From the NCBI RefSeq assembly GCF_001440475.1, contig NZ_LLYB01000094.1, positions 17,864 to 81,863 of the forward strand: a stretch of DNA of 64,000 nucleotides, given 5' to 3'. Positions 17,623 through 25,830 of the stretch are shown here, piece after piece. The DNA is from Bradyrhizobium lablabi (GTDB taxonomy: Bacteria > Pseudomonadota > Alphaproteobacteria > Rhizobiales > Xanthobacteraceae). The translations under genes and the position numbers were made by a program. How positions within the stretch are numbered: position 1 is the stretch's first letter; every line of letters begins with the position of its first letter. The notes beneath the pieces were generated by a model. The model saw nothing but the letters and a program-made list of their open reading frames with translations. It did not search any database and had not been told where the DNA came from.

Positions 17623-18948
17623 TCAATTCAATCCTGTTAACGATCCAGGCTTTGGACCTCCCGTCGCCCAATCGAGAAGCTCAATCGTGTGCACCACAGG
17701 AACTGACGTACCGCCGGCAATCTGAACCATGCATCCAATATTGCCTGCAGCGATCATGTCCGGTTTGACTGTCGCAATGTTGGCGACCTTCCGATCGCGC
17801 AACCTGCTTGCAATGTCGGGCTGGAGAATGTTGTAGGTCCCCGCCGAACCGCAACACAAATGGCTCTCGGGTACATCTTTCACCACGAATCCATTCTTGG
17901 AAAGCAATTCTTTCGGAAGGCCTGTGATTTTCTGTCCATGCTGTAGCGAACAAGCCGAGTGATAGGCGATTGTGACGTCGCCTTTTTGCGTCGTTGGCGC
18001 GAGCGCGATGCCACTGAGAAACTCGGTGATATCCTTTGCCAGCGCGGAGATTTGCGCTGCGGCAGCAGCGTATTCGCGATCCTCGCGCAGCATGAAACCA
18101 TAGTCCTTGATGACCGTGCCGCAGCCCGACGCGGTGATCAGGATGGCGTCGAGGCCGCCTTGTTCCGCTTCCTTTTTCCACACCTTGATGTTGGCGCGCG
18201 CCCGCGCCAGCGCGTCGCCGTCCTGCCCGAGGTGATGGGTTAGCGCGCCGCAGCATTGCTCGTCCCGGACCAGGACAACCTCGATGCCGTGGCGGGTGAG
18301 GAGATTGATGGCGGCCTGGTTGATGCGCGGCGCCAGCACCTGCTGGGCGCAACCCTGCAGCAGCGCGACGCGCCCGCGCTTCTCGCCGATCGCCGGGAAC
18401 ACGCTGCCGCCCGAGGGCCCCGGCGCCGGCAGGCCTTTGGGCGCGAGCGCCAGCATCGCCTTGATCCGCCGCAGCAGGCTAGGGGTCGCCGCCGCCTTTG
18501 GCGCCGGCAACAGCGCCGCGAACGGCCGGGCGAGCCGCGCCATGATCATGCTGGCGCGAAACAGGTTGGGCCGCGGCAGCACCAGTCCCAGCACTGCGCG
18601 CAGGGCCCGCTCGGTGAGCGGCCGCGAATAGTCCTTCTCGATCCGCACCCGCGCCTGATCGACCAGGTGCATGTAGTGCACGCCCGAGGGACAGGTGGTC
18701 ATGCAGGCGAGGCAGGAGAGGCAGCGGTCGATATGCTTGACCACCTCCGCCGTCGGCGGCTTGTCCTTTTCCAGCATCTCCTTGATCAGGTAGATGCGCC
18801 CGCGCGGGCTATCGAGCTCGTCGCCGAGCAGCACATAGGTCGGACAGGTCGCGGTGCAGAAGCCGCAATGCACGCAGGCGCGCAGGATCTTGTCGGCTAC
18901 GGCGATATCGGGGTCGGCGAGCTGGGCGAGGGAAAATTCGGTTTTCAT
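17623..18948 (-). CDS. glcF: Glycolate oxidase iron-sulfur subunit GlcF
   Basis: GlcF passes electrons from the flavin subunits GlcD/GlcE of membrane-associated glycolate oxidase, which converts glycolate to glyoxylate. The 441-residue protein has two 4Fe-4S motifs (CVHCGFCTATCP near residue 27, CLSCLACMTTCP near 78). Two CCG domains follow with EQCCGAL and HLCCGSAGTYN. The start ATG 18948 overlaps the glcE stop in an ATGA arrangement, showing translational coupling. The longer frame upstream is glcE read in another frame. Confidence 0.95.
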   Translation of the reverse strand: MKTEFSLAQLADPDIAVADKILRACVHCGFCTATCPTYVLLGDELDSPRGRIYLIKEMLEKDKPPTAEVVKHIDRCLSCLACMTTCPSGVHYMHLVDQARVRIEKDYSRPLTERALRAVLGLVLPRPNLFRASMIMARLARPFAALLPAPKAAATPSLLRRIKAMLALAPKGLPAPGPSGGSVFPAIGEKRGRVALLQGCAQQVLAPRINQAAINLLTRHGIEVVLVRDEQCCGALTHHLGQDGDALARARANIKVWKKEAEQGGLDAILITASGCGTVIKDYGFMLREDREYAAAAAQISALAKDITEFLSGIALAPTTQKGDVTIAYHSACSLQHGQKITGLPKELLSKNGFVVKDVPESHLCCGSAGTYNILQPDIASRLRDRKVANIATVKPDMIAAGNIGCMVQIAGGTSVPVVHTIELLDWATGGPKPGSLTGLN

Positions 18949-20183
18949 GTCGCAGACCCCCTCAGCATCCGGCCGCGATTGAGGATGATCCTGGGATCGA
19001 AGCTGTGGCGCACGCGCTCGCTCAGGGCGGCAAGGCCGCTTGCCTGTGGATGGAAGACATCGACATGGCGCCGGACCTGCTCGGACGCCCGGATCAATGC
19101 TGCATGGCCGCCGGCCGCCTCGACGCGCTGCCGCACCAGCGCCGCCTGCGCATCCGGCTTGGGCGGCAACGCCGCCCAGATCAGGCCGCCGCCCCAATCA
19201 TAGATCATGTCGCCCCCGCTCTCGCGGGCCAGCGCCTGGCCGAGCACACCGCCGGAAGCCGGCGGACAGACGATCCGCCACACCGGCCAGGCGCCGAGCG
19301 CGCCTCCGGCTGCGAACGGCTCGACATCGCGGATGGCGCTCCAGGCCGACGCCGAGGCCGCATCCTGCAGCGTGTCCACGGACCCGAACGGCGCCAGCGT
19401 CTTGGCGAGCGAGGTGGCGCGATCCGCAACCGAGGCCGCGATGCCTTCGAGCCGCAGCAGCGTGACCGCCCGCCCCTGCGCCGCAAGACCCGCCAGCGAC
19501 CCCGTCGCGGGCCGGAACGCCTGATAGGGCAGATGCGCCGCGCCCGAGACGTCGTAGGGCGAACCGAGCGCCGCGGTCATCGCCCGGTTCGCGGCGACAT
19601 CGTCGAGCCCCGACAGCACCAGCGTGCGCTCGGTCTCAGGCTTCGGCATCACCTTGAGCGTGACTTCCGTCATCACCGCCAGCGTGCCCCACGATCCCGT
19701 CAAGAGCTTGCAGAGATCGTAGCCGGTGACGTTCTTCACCACCCTGCCCCCGGTCTTGAAACTGTCGCCGAAGCCGGACACCGCATGCGCACCAAGCAGG
19801 TGATCGCGCGCGCCGCCGGCCCTGATGCGGCGGGGACCGGCCAGCCCCGCGCCGATCATGCCGCCGATGGTCCCGTTGCCCGATGCGCCAAGCAGGGACG
19901 ACGTGTCCATCGGCTCGAAAGCGAATTGCTGGCTCTTGGAATCGATCAGCGACTGCACGTCGGCGAGCGGCGCGCCGGCCTGCACCGTGATGATCAGTTC
20001 GTTCGGCTCGTAGGAAGTGACAGCGTTCAGCGCGGAGACATCGAGCACAGCATTGGTCGGCATCGGATGACCGATGGCGCGCCTGGTGCCATGGCCGATG
20101 ATCTCGAGCGGCTGCTCGCTGGCGATCGCCGCGCGCACCACTTCCTCGACGTCTTTGGCGTCTCTTACCTTGAGCGTATCCAC
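18945..20183 (-). CDS. glcE: Glycolate oxidase FAD-binding subunit GlcE
   Basis: GlcE is the second flavoprotein subunit of glycolate oxidase. The 412-residue protein has a PCMH-type FAD-binding domain over about residues 1-180, with GHGTRRAIGHP near residue 31, LGASGNGTIGGMIG near 93, and GGRVVKNVTGYDLCKLLTGS near 147. The rest is a degenerate C-terminal domain, shorter than in GlcD, as usual for GlcE. It is coupled to glcF by a 4-base overlap. Its expected partner glcD is 2.7 kb upstream, beyond three unrelated genes. Confidence 0.94.
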   Translation of the reverse strand: MDTLKVRDAKDVEEVVRAAIASEQPLEIIGHGTRRAIGHPMPTNAVLDVSALNAVTSYEPNELIITVQAGAPLADVQSLIDSKSQQFAFEPMDTSSLLGASGNGTIGGMIGAGLAGPRRIRAGGARDHLLGAHAVSGFGDSFKTGGRVVKNVTGYDLCKLLTGSWGTLAVMTEVTLKVMPKPETERTLVLSGLDDVAANRAMTAALGSPYDVSGAAHLPYQAFRPATGSLAGLAAQGRAVTLLRLEGIAASVADRATSLAKTLAPFGSVDTLQDAASASAWSAIRDVEPFAAGGALGAWPVWRIVCPPASGGVLGQALARESGGDMIYDWGGGLIWAALPPKPDAQAALVRQRVEAAGGHAALIRASEQVRRHVDVFHPQASGLAALSERVRHSFDPRIILNRGRMLRGSAT

Positions 20184-20216
20184 GCCTTTAGCGGGTAGCC
20201 AAATTTGGCTCCGAAA

Positions 20217-20900
20217 TCAAATGCGTGCACCGAACAGATTTCTGAACGCCGCAAGCCCCGCCTCGGTGATTTCGACGGAGCGGCCCTGTGGCCGGCGCCG
20301 GATCCAGTCCCGCTGGAACGCGAGGTCGGCGATCGAGGCCCCTGCCCGTCCGGCGAGATGCCGACGCCGCTCGCTCCAGTCGAGACAGGGTCGGCACAGC
20401 GCCCGCCGGCGCCGCGCCGGTGAACGCAGGTCGAGGCCGAGACTGCCGAGAAATACCACGCCCGCGGCGGTCAGTTCGCCGGCATCCTGGTCCAGGGCGA
20501 GATAGCCGCGTTCCAGCATCGCATCGGTGACCGCGACGCCAAGTTCGCCCGCAAGGTGGTCGTAACAGGTCCGGGCCCGCCGCATCTGATCGTCGATCCG
20601 TGGCGGCGGCCGGGATGGACCAGTGACGGCAACCGTCATCATGCCCTCGAGCATCTGCGCGACCAGCGGGGTGGCCAGTTGGTAGAGCCGACGCGGACCG
20701 CGCCGCTCCACCTTCAGAAGCGCGCGCTGAACCAGCCTGGAAAGATGCCAGCTCGCCGTCTGCGGCGTGATGCCCGCGAGCAGCGCCAGTTCGCTCGCCG
20801 TCTGCGCACGCCCGTCCATCAGCCGCGACAGGATGCGGGCGCGCCCGGGATCGGCGATCAGTCCGGCCAGTTCGGCAAGCTGCGGTGCGATGGTCGGCAT
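20217..20900 (-). CDS. ArsR-type winged-helix regulator
   Basis: The 227-residue protein starts with an ArsR-like winged helix (about residues 1-90). It includes LIADPGRARILSRLMDGRAQ, then the recognition helix segment ITPQTASWHLSRLV, then the wing RRGPRRLYQLA. The C-terminal part ends with a CRPCLDWSERRRHLAG motif that I associate with a subfamily of such regulators; the two Cys could sense metal or redox state. ATG 20900 has AGGAG upstream. The gene is divergent from an exported ABM-domain protein and lies 33 bp before glcE, so it may control either side. Confidence 0.85.
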   Translation of the reverse strand: MPTIAPQLAELAGLIADPGRARILSRLMDGRAQTASELALLAGITPQTASWHLSRLVQRALLKVERRGPRRLYQLATPLVAQMLEGMMTVAVTGPSRPPPRIDDQMRRARTCYDHLAGELGVAVTDAMLERGYLALDQDAGELTAAGVVFLGSLGLDLRSPARRRRALCRPCLDWSERRRHLAGRAGASIADLAFQRDWIRRRPQGRSVEITEAGLAAFRNLFGARI

Positions 20901-20963
20901 GGCCAACTCCTGCTTCCGGCGAAGAATCCACCCTGCTTGTCGCATAGCGTTCGGACGCAACGC

Positions 20964-20979
20964 TTCGATTGCGATCGAA
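20964..20979. promoter_or_regulatory. Palindromic operator candidate in the ArsR-ABM divergent spacer
   Basis: TTCGAT-TGCG-ATCGAA is a perfect 6+6 inverted repeat. Related half sites TTCGATCGC (about 20999) and GATCGCGATCGAA (about 21052) follow toward the divergent gene. Repetition of the same word in a 184-bp divergent spacer suggests binding by the ArsR-type product. Confidence 0.45.
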
Positions 20980-21084
20980 ATGTTCACGACATCGATACTT
21001 CGATCGCAGGCGAATCGAGGCCGCCAGGCTCGCCGCTACAACGGTCGCACTGATCGCGATCGAAACCAACCGATGGAGACAGAC

Positions 21085-21573
21085 ATGGAGCGATCGATAA
21101 CAGCGCGGCACACGCCGCGATCTACCGAAATGTTCAGCCGCAGGTCGGTGATCCGAGCATTCGGAGCGGTCCTGGCGATCTATCTCTCGCCATGGACGAT
21201 ATCGTCATCTCAATCCCAGGAGCAAGGAGCCCGGACCATGAATCAATATGCAACGAAGAAATCGATCAACGACGCTGTCGATGGCGGCGGGCTGCTCGTT
21301 GTCGCGCAATGGGAAGCGAAACAGGGGGAGGCCGACAAGGTCGCCGCGATCCTCGACCGCTTCCTGCCCGAGGCGCAGCGCGAGGAAGGCGTCAAACTGT
21401 TCCTGATCTCGAGAGCCAAGGATAATCCGGCCCAGTTCCTGTTCTACGAACTGTTCCGCGATGAGGCCGCCTTCAAGGCGCATCAGGACAGCGCGCATTT
21501 CAAGACCTACATCGCAGGCGAAGCGCTGCCGTTGCTGGCGAAGCGCGAGCGCACGCAATACGGGCTGCTGTAA
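21085..21573 (+). CDS. Exported antibiotic-biosynthesis-monooxygenase (ABM) domain protein
   Basis: The 162-residue product has a Tat-like leader (SRRSVIRAFGAVLAIYLS at about residues 18-35). An ABM-type dimeric alpha/beta-barrel domain fills about residues 65-155 (LLVVAQWEAKQGEADKVAAI, then FLFYELFRDEAAFKAHQDS.HFKTY). ABM proteins are small oxygenases or quinone-related enzymes without a fixed cofactor, or they have no activity. An internal ATG at 21238 has a better ribosome binding site (AAGGAG) and would give a cytoplasmic 111-residue form, so the exported start is not certain. Divergent from the ArsR-type regulator. Confidence 0.75.
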   Translation: MERSITARHTPRSTEMFSRRSVIRAFGAVLAIYLSPWTISSSQSQEQGARTMNQYATKKSINDAVDGGGLLVVAQWEAKQGEADKVAAILDRFLPEAQREEGVKLFLISRAKDNPAQFLFYELFRDEAAFKAHQDSAHFKTYIAGEALPLLAKRERTQYGLL

Positions 21574-21621
21574 GCCTTTCGGCACAACCGGATGGAGCGG
21601 CCTTGGCCGCGCCATCCGGCG

Positions 21622-21733
21622 CTAGAGCCTTTTCCGCTCCGATCGAATCGGAACGGAAAAGGCTCTAGATTTTTGATTTGACGCGTTTTCGTGACGCGAA
21701 CCGGTCCCCCACTTCGCTGGAAAACGCTCTAGA
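21622..21733. repeat. Interspersed repeat, GACGCGTTTTC type; right edge forms a gene stop
   Basis: The left part is a long hairpin (CTAGAGCCTTTTCCG paired with CGGAAAAGGCTCTAG). The core TTTGATTTGACGCGTTTTC follows, with a GCTGGAAAACGCTCTAGA end. The final CTA at 21729-21731 is the complement of the TAG stop of the minus-strand acyltransferase gene. Confidence 0.75.
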
Positions 21734-22904
21734 CGATGGCGCGCAGCGGCGATCTCCGCAACACGAAGGCGGAGGCCGCGAAACTGCCGATGGCGGCGAC
21801 CACCGTCAAAAGCAACGCCTTGGCAATGGCATTCCACGCCAGCGTGTGCAGCAGGATGGCGGCGGCGATTAGGACCGGCGGGTGAATGAGGTAGACGCCG
21901 AAGGCGTTGTCGGACAGCCATTTTGAAACCGGCCCCTGCCAGTCGAAGTGATGGCGATAGACGGCGAGCATCAACAGACCCATGCCGACGCAAACCAACG
22001 CCTCCCACAGGCATTTGCCCGCGCTGACCCAGTTGAAGCCGCCGGAATATTGCTGCGTCTCGCCCTGCAGGCCGCCACCGAACAGGATCAGCACGGCGAT
22101 CAACGGCACGGAACCCACGAGCGCTACAGTTCCAAGGCGGATGCAAAAGCGCTCGGGGAGCCCGCTCATCCAGTTGCCGCGGCAGCCGAGCGAGCCGGCG
22201 GCAAGCATCAGGACATATTGCGGGAAATCTCCGGGATGGACGTTGAGAACCGAGGCGCCCTCGTCGATCCCGATCCGGACCAGGAATGTCGATGCAGCCA
22301 TCACGATGACGAACCCGGCGAGCCGGAGCCGGCTCGCACGATCGTCCCCCAGCGATACCAGAGGCTCGTTCCAGCCGCTGCGGCGGATCAAGCCGTAGAC
22401 GATCGAGAACAGCAGCAGCGCCGCGCAAAACCACATCGGCCCGGTTTCCGACAGCCACTCGCCGTCCCTGATATGCTTGAACCATTGATGGCCGAAGCCG
22501 CCGCTGCCCCAGGTCCATGACAGAAAATACTGCGTCAGCGGTCCGATGACGAACATGAAGAGCAGGGTCGGAACGCCAAGCCGCAGAAAGCAGTCGCGGA
22601 CGAACGGCGCAAAGCCCTTGCGGTCGTAGGCCGCGGCCGCGAAATAACCGGCGACAAAGAACAGCGCGGCCATGAAAAAGGCCTGCAGGAAGCTCTGGTA
22701 GATGCCGAAGAAGAGCGCCGTGCCGAGGTCCGTCTTTTGCCGGTCCACATAGTACCAGTTTCCGAACGGGCTGTAGGTGTCGCAGGCGTGCATGCTGAGC
22801 ACGAGGATGATCATCGACCAGCGGATGTTGTCGATGAACAGCAGCCGCGGCGCGCGGCTTGCATTCGCTGTGGCGGCCGTCGTGCCCAGGGACAGATCAG
22901 CCAT
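21729..22904 (-). CDS. Acyltransferase 3 family membrane protein
   Basis: The 391-residue protein has about ten hydrophobic helices and the family start RLLFIDNIRWSMIILVLSMHA, with the functionally important His near residue 39. Family members O-acetylate or O-succinylate sugars and other carbinols at the membrane. There is no SGNH domain, unlike the larger acyltransferase at 46.6-48.5 kb. It follows glcD by 32 bp on the same strand and probably shares its transcript, although no link to glycolate metabolism is known. The stop codon is supplied by the adjacent repeat. Confidence 0.85.
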   Translation of the reverse strand: MADLSLGTTAATANASRAPRLLFIDNIRWSMIILVLSMHACDTYSPFGNWYYVDRQKTDLGTALFFGIYQSFLQAFFMAALFFVAGYFAAAAYDRKGFAPFVRDCFLRLGVPTLLFMFVIGPLTQYFLSWTWGSGGFGHQWFKHIRDGEWLSETGPMWFCAALLLFSIVYGLIRRSGWNEPLVSLGDDRASRLRLAGFVIVMAASTFLVRIGIDEGASVLNVHPGDFPQYVLMLAAGSLGCRGNWMSGLPERFCIRLGTVALVGSVPLIAVLILFGGGLQGETQQYSGGFNWVSAGKCLWEALVCVGMGLLMLAVYRHHFDWQGPVSKWLSDNAFGVYLIHPPVLIAAAILLHTLAWNAIAKALLLTVVAAIGSFAASAFVLRRSPLRAIV

Positions 22905-22936
22905 CGCGCATCACCGGGATCGGCATACGCACATCT

Positions 22937-24430
22937 TCAGAACCGCGGGATGTCCGGAAACGCCAGCTTGCCGCCGTGCACATGCATGCGGCCGAGTTCG
23001 GCACAGCGGTGCAGGGTCGGAAACACTTTTCCGGGGTTGAGCAGGCCCTGCGCGTCGAAGGCGCATTTCAGGCGCTGCTGCTGGTTGAGGTCGATCTCGG
23101 TAAACATCTCCGGCATCAGATCGCGCTTCTCGATGCCGACGCCGTGTTCGCCGGTCAGCACGCCGCCGAATTCGACGCAGGCGCGCAGGATGTCGGCGCC
23201 GAAGGCTTCCGCCCGCTCGATCTCGCCCGGCTTGTTGGCATCGTAGAGAATCAGCGGATGCAAATTGCCGTCGCCGGCGTGAAACACGTTGGCGACGCCG
23301 AGCTGGTACTTTTCCGAGAGGTCGCGAATGCGGGCCAGCGCCTTCGGCAGCGCCCCGCGCGGGATGGTGCCGTCCATGCAGAGATAGTCGGGCGAAATGC
23401 GGCCGACCGCCGGGAACGCCGCCTTGCGGCCGGCCCAGAACAGGTTGCGCTCGGCCTCCGATGTCGAGATCTGCAAGGTGACGGAACCGCAGCCCTTGGC
23501 GATCGCCTCGACCCGGGTGATCAGTTCGTCGACCTCGATGACCGGGCCGTCGAGCTCGATGATGAGGAGCGCCTCGACATCGAGCGGGTAGCCGGCATGG
23601 ACAAAAGCTTCGGCGGCGTGGATCGCGGGCTTGTCCATCATCTCCATGCCGCCGGGAATGATGCCGGCGCCGATGATCCGCGCCACGCATTCGCCGGCGG
23701 CCTCGACCTCGGCGAAGCCGACCATCAGCGCGCGGGCCGTCTCCGGCTTCTGCAGGATACGCACCGTGATTTCGGTGATGACGCCAAGCAGCCCCTCCGA
23801 GCCGGTGATGATGCCCATCAGGTCGTAGCCGGCGTTCTCCGCGGCCTTGCCGCCGATCCGCAAGATCTCGCCGGACATCAGTACGATCTCGCAGCCCAGC
23901 ACGTTGTTGGTGGTCATGCCGTATTTCAGGCAATGCACGCCGCCGGAATTTTCGGCGACATTGCCGCCGATCGAGCAGGCGATCTGCGACGACGGATCGG
24001 GCGCATAGTAGAAGCCGGCATGCGCGACCGCCTGGCTGATGGCGAGGTTGGTGACGCCGGGCTCGGTCACCACCACGCGGTTGTCGAAATCGATCTCGCG
24101 GATGCGCTTGAACTTGCCGAGGCCCAGCAGCACGCCGTCCACCAGCGGCAGCGCGCCGCCCGACAGCGAGGTGCCGGAACCGCGCGGCACCACCTTGATG
24201 CCCTGCTCGAAGCAGTATTTCAGGACCTGCGAGACCTGCTCGGTGGTGTCGGGCAGCACCACCACCATCGGCGGTTGCCGATAGGCGGTGAGGCCATCGG
24301 ACTCATAGACCTGCATTTCGGCCGCGCTGTCGATCACGCCCTCGCCCGGCACGATCGCGCGCAGGGCCGCCACGATCTCGGCGCGACGGCCAAGAACCGC
24401 CTGATCTGCGGCCGGCATCATGATGGCCAT
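22937..24430 (-). CDS. glcD: Glycolate oxidase FAD subunit GlcD
   Basis: GlcD is the catalytic flavoprotein of glycolate oxidase (glycolate to glyoxylate). The 497-residue protein has an FAD-binding PCMH domain (about 55-235, with PRGSGTSLSGGALPLVDG near 105 and SIGGNVAENSGGVHCLKYGM near 153). An FAD-oxidase C domain follows (about 235-475) with NVFHAGDGNLHPLI and GEHGVGIEKRDLMPEM. Length and motifs are standard. It is separated from glcE-glcF by the acyltransferase, the ABM-domain protein and the ArsR-type regulator, whereas these subunits are usually adjacent. Confidence 0.95.
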   Translation of the reverse strand: MAIMMPAADQAVLGRRAEIVAALRAIVPGEGVIDSAAEMQVYESDGLTAYRQPPMVVVLPDTTEQVSQVLKYCFEQGIKVVPRGSGTSLSGGALPLVDGVLLGLGKFKRIREIDFDNRVVVTEPGVTNLAISQAVAHAGFYYAPDPSSQIACSIGGNVAENSGGVHCLKYGMTTNNVLGCEIVLMSGEILRIGGKAAENAGYDLMGIITGSEGLLGVITEITVRILQKPETARALMVGFAEVEAAGECVARIIGAGIIPGGMEMMDKPAIHAAEAFVHAGYPLDVEALLIIELDGPVIEVDELITRVEAIAKGCGSVTLQISTSEAERNLFWAGRKAAFPAVGRISPDYLCMDGTIPRGALPKALARIRDLSEKYQLGVANVFHAGDGNLHPLILYDANKPGEIERAEAFGADILRACVEFGGVLTGEHGVGIEKRDLMPEMFTEIDLNQQQRLKCAFDAQGLLNPGKVFPTLHRCAELGRMHVHGGKLAFPDIPRF

Positions 24431-24568
24431 GCGTGTCCCTCCAAGCCTAGCGAACCAACGATTTATGGTGGCAAATCAAGCACGTCTACCAAGGTTTGGG
24501 TAGATTATCCGAAGGTTGCATTGCGACGCGTCAAACGTCAGTTCTCTCTGGGACAAGTCGGCAATGGT

Positions 24569-24586
24569 GAAACCTGTCAAGGTTTC
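24569..24586. promoter_or_regulatory. Inverted repeat upstream of the cytochrome c gene
   Basis: GAAACCT-GTCA-AGGTTTC is a perfect 7+7 inverted repeat 72 bp before the cytochrome start. It could be an operator or an mRNA leader hairpin; nothing else in the 227-bp spacer stands out. Confidence 0.35.
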
Positions 24587-24657
24587 GTGGCTTGTCCAAT
24601 CCAAGCGGGCCTGCCACAAGAAATCCGCCTCCCCTGGGAAGAAACGAAGAGCACCAC

Positions 24658-25050
24658 ATGAAAACATCGACTTTGAGCGCGCTGGTTGTCGTTACCTCGT
24701 TGGCCGCGGCGCCGGGCGCGCTGGCGCAGGACGCCGCCGCCGGCAAGACCTCGTTCAACAAATGCCTGGCCTGCCACGCCATTGGCGAAGGCGCCAAGAA
24801 CAAGGTGGGTCCAGTGCTGAACGGGCTCGATGGCCGCCACTCCGGCAGCGTCGAAGGCTACTCCTATTCCGACGCCAACAAGAATTCCGGCATTACGTGG
24901 AACAAGGATGTATTCCTCGAATACATCAAGGACCCCAAGGCAAAGATCCCCGGCACCAAGATGATCTTTGCCGGCATCAAGAACGAGAAGGAGGCCGGCG
25001 ACCTCTGGGCGTATGTCGCCTCGTTCGACAAGGACGGCAAGACGAAGTGA
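24658..25050 (+). CDS. Soluble class I c-type cytochrome
   Basis: The 130-residue product has a signal peptide (about residues 1-23, ending ALAQ). One haem is bound at CLACH near residue 35, with the distal Met ligand in GTKMIFAGI near residue 103. Size and the motif VGPVLNGLDGRHSGSVEGYSYSDAN place it among cytochromes c2/c550, periplasmic electron carriers between the bc1 complex and terminal oxidases or other partners. ATG 24658 gives a normal leader. It is monocistronic and followed by a palindromic repeat. Confidence 0.92.
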   Translation: MKTSTLSALVVVTSLAAAPGALAQDAAAGKTSFNKCLACHAIGEGAKNKVGPVLNGLDGRHSGSVEGYSYSDANKNSGITWNKDVFLEYIKDPKAKIPGTKMIFAGIKNEKEAGDLWAYVASFDKDGKTK

Positions 25051-25064
25051 GGGTTGGGCCTCTG

Positions 25065-25241
25065 CACCCTCCCCTGGACGGGTCCGAGACGAGCGAAGCT
25101 CGCTCGAGGGTCGGCTCGCACGAGCGAAGCGAATGCGAGACGGGGTGGGGTGACGGTCTCTCCACTCGCTCACTGTTGGGTGTGGAGAGACCGTCACCCC
25201 ACCCCGCCGCTGCGCGGCGACCCTCCCCCTCCAGGGGAGGA
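25065..25241. repeat. Interspersed palindromic repeat, CACCCTCCCCTGGA type
   Basis: The arms CACCCTCCCCTGGA and TCCAGGGGAGG are inverted. Inner pairs include GACGGTCTCTCCAC with GTGGAGAGACCGTCACCCC. A close second copy is at 34362-34517. It lies between the cytochrome gene and a converging small gene. Confidence 0.75.
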
Positions 25242-25271
25242 TGATTGAGAGAGCTTCAGCCTTCATCCGCA

Positions 25272-25565
25272 TCAAGCCAGCGTGTGCACGATCACCGGCC
25301 CGGCCATCGCGGTGGCCGGCCCGGTCAACAGCGGCGCCAGATCTTGCTCGATCCATGCCAGCGCACGCTTGTTGGATTCCTCGGCGGCGGCAAAATTATT
25401 GAACAGGCTGATCGCGATCACCGTGTCATCGGGCGCATAGACCACGTAGTAGCCCATGAATCCCTCGACCCCGCTGATGACGGGGATCGCGCCTTCCTTG
25501 ATCCGGCGTGTCAGTTCTTCGGCCTTGCCGGGTTTGGCTTTTCCCTGACGGATGGCGGCGTACAT
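25272..25565 (-). CDS. Small dimeric alpha/beta-barrel-like protein
   Basis: The 97-residue protein (MYAAIRQGKAKPGKAEELTRRI) reads like an ABM/DUF-type ferredoxin-fold monomer. Strand one is followed by a helix with K.G..EEL, then VEGFMGYYVVYAPDDTVIAISLF, and a long C-terminal helix. No catalytic residues can be assigned. ATG 25565 has GGGAGAG upstream. The frame upstream of it overlaps a repeat and is not coding. Function unknown. Confidence 0.72.
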   Translation of the reverse strand: MYAAIRQGKAKPGKAEELTRRIKEGAIPVISGVEGFMGYYVVYAPDDTVIAISLFNNFAAAEESNKRALAWIEQDLAPLLTGPATAMAGPVIVHTLA

Positions 25566-25606
25566 GGGGCTCTCCCTCGAAGGTCGGCTGCCCGATATCG
25601 CAACTC

Positions 25607-25710
25607 CTAGAGCGTGATGACTTTTCTTCGAATCATCATCCCGCTCTATCTCTTTGATTTGAGCATGATCTTCTCGGAAAACCGGTACCCACTTTTCCGG
25701 ATCATGCTCC
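25607..25710. repeat. Interspersed repeat, diverged CTAGAGC type
   Basis: It begins CTAGAGCGTGATGA, contains a hairpin (GATGACTTTTCTTCGAATCATC) and TTTGATTTGAGCATGATC, then ACCGGTACCCACTTTTCCGG, and ends ATCATGCTCC. The TTTGATTTGA and ACCGGTACCCAC words align it with the GACGCGTTTTC-type family. Confidence 0.55.
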
Positions 25711-25830
25711 AAAGCTTCATCCCGGCGGGACGAGCAGCGGAATCCCGCGCACGCCAATCGTAGCCCATCCGAAGCCGTCAGGCACGCACGGTCTCATCGT
25801 CCTTGATCGCACAAAAATTTCTCGGACGCC

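Noticed and set aside
18949..19197. N-terminal extension of glcF
   Set aside because: It is the glcE gene read in another frame. The ATGA overlap at 18945-18948 gives the natural start.
25065..25241. Possible coding or transposon-end sequence in the GC-rich palindromes
   Set aside because: Frames are short and interrupted, and the same structure recurs at 34362-34517 without any enzyme gene. It is an interspersed palindromic repeat.
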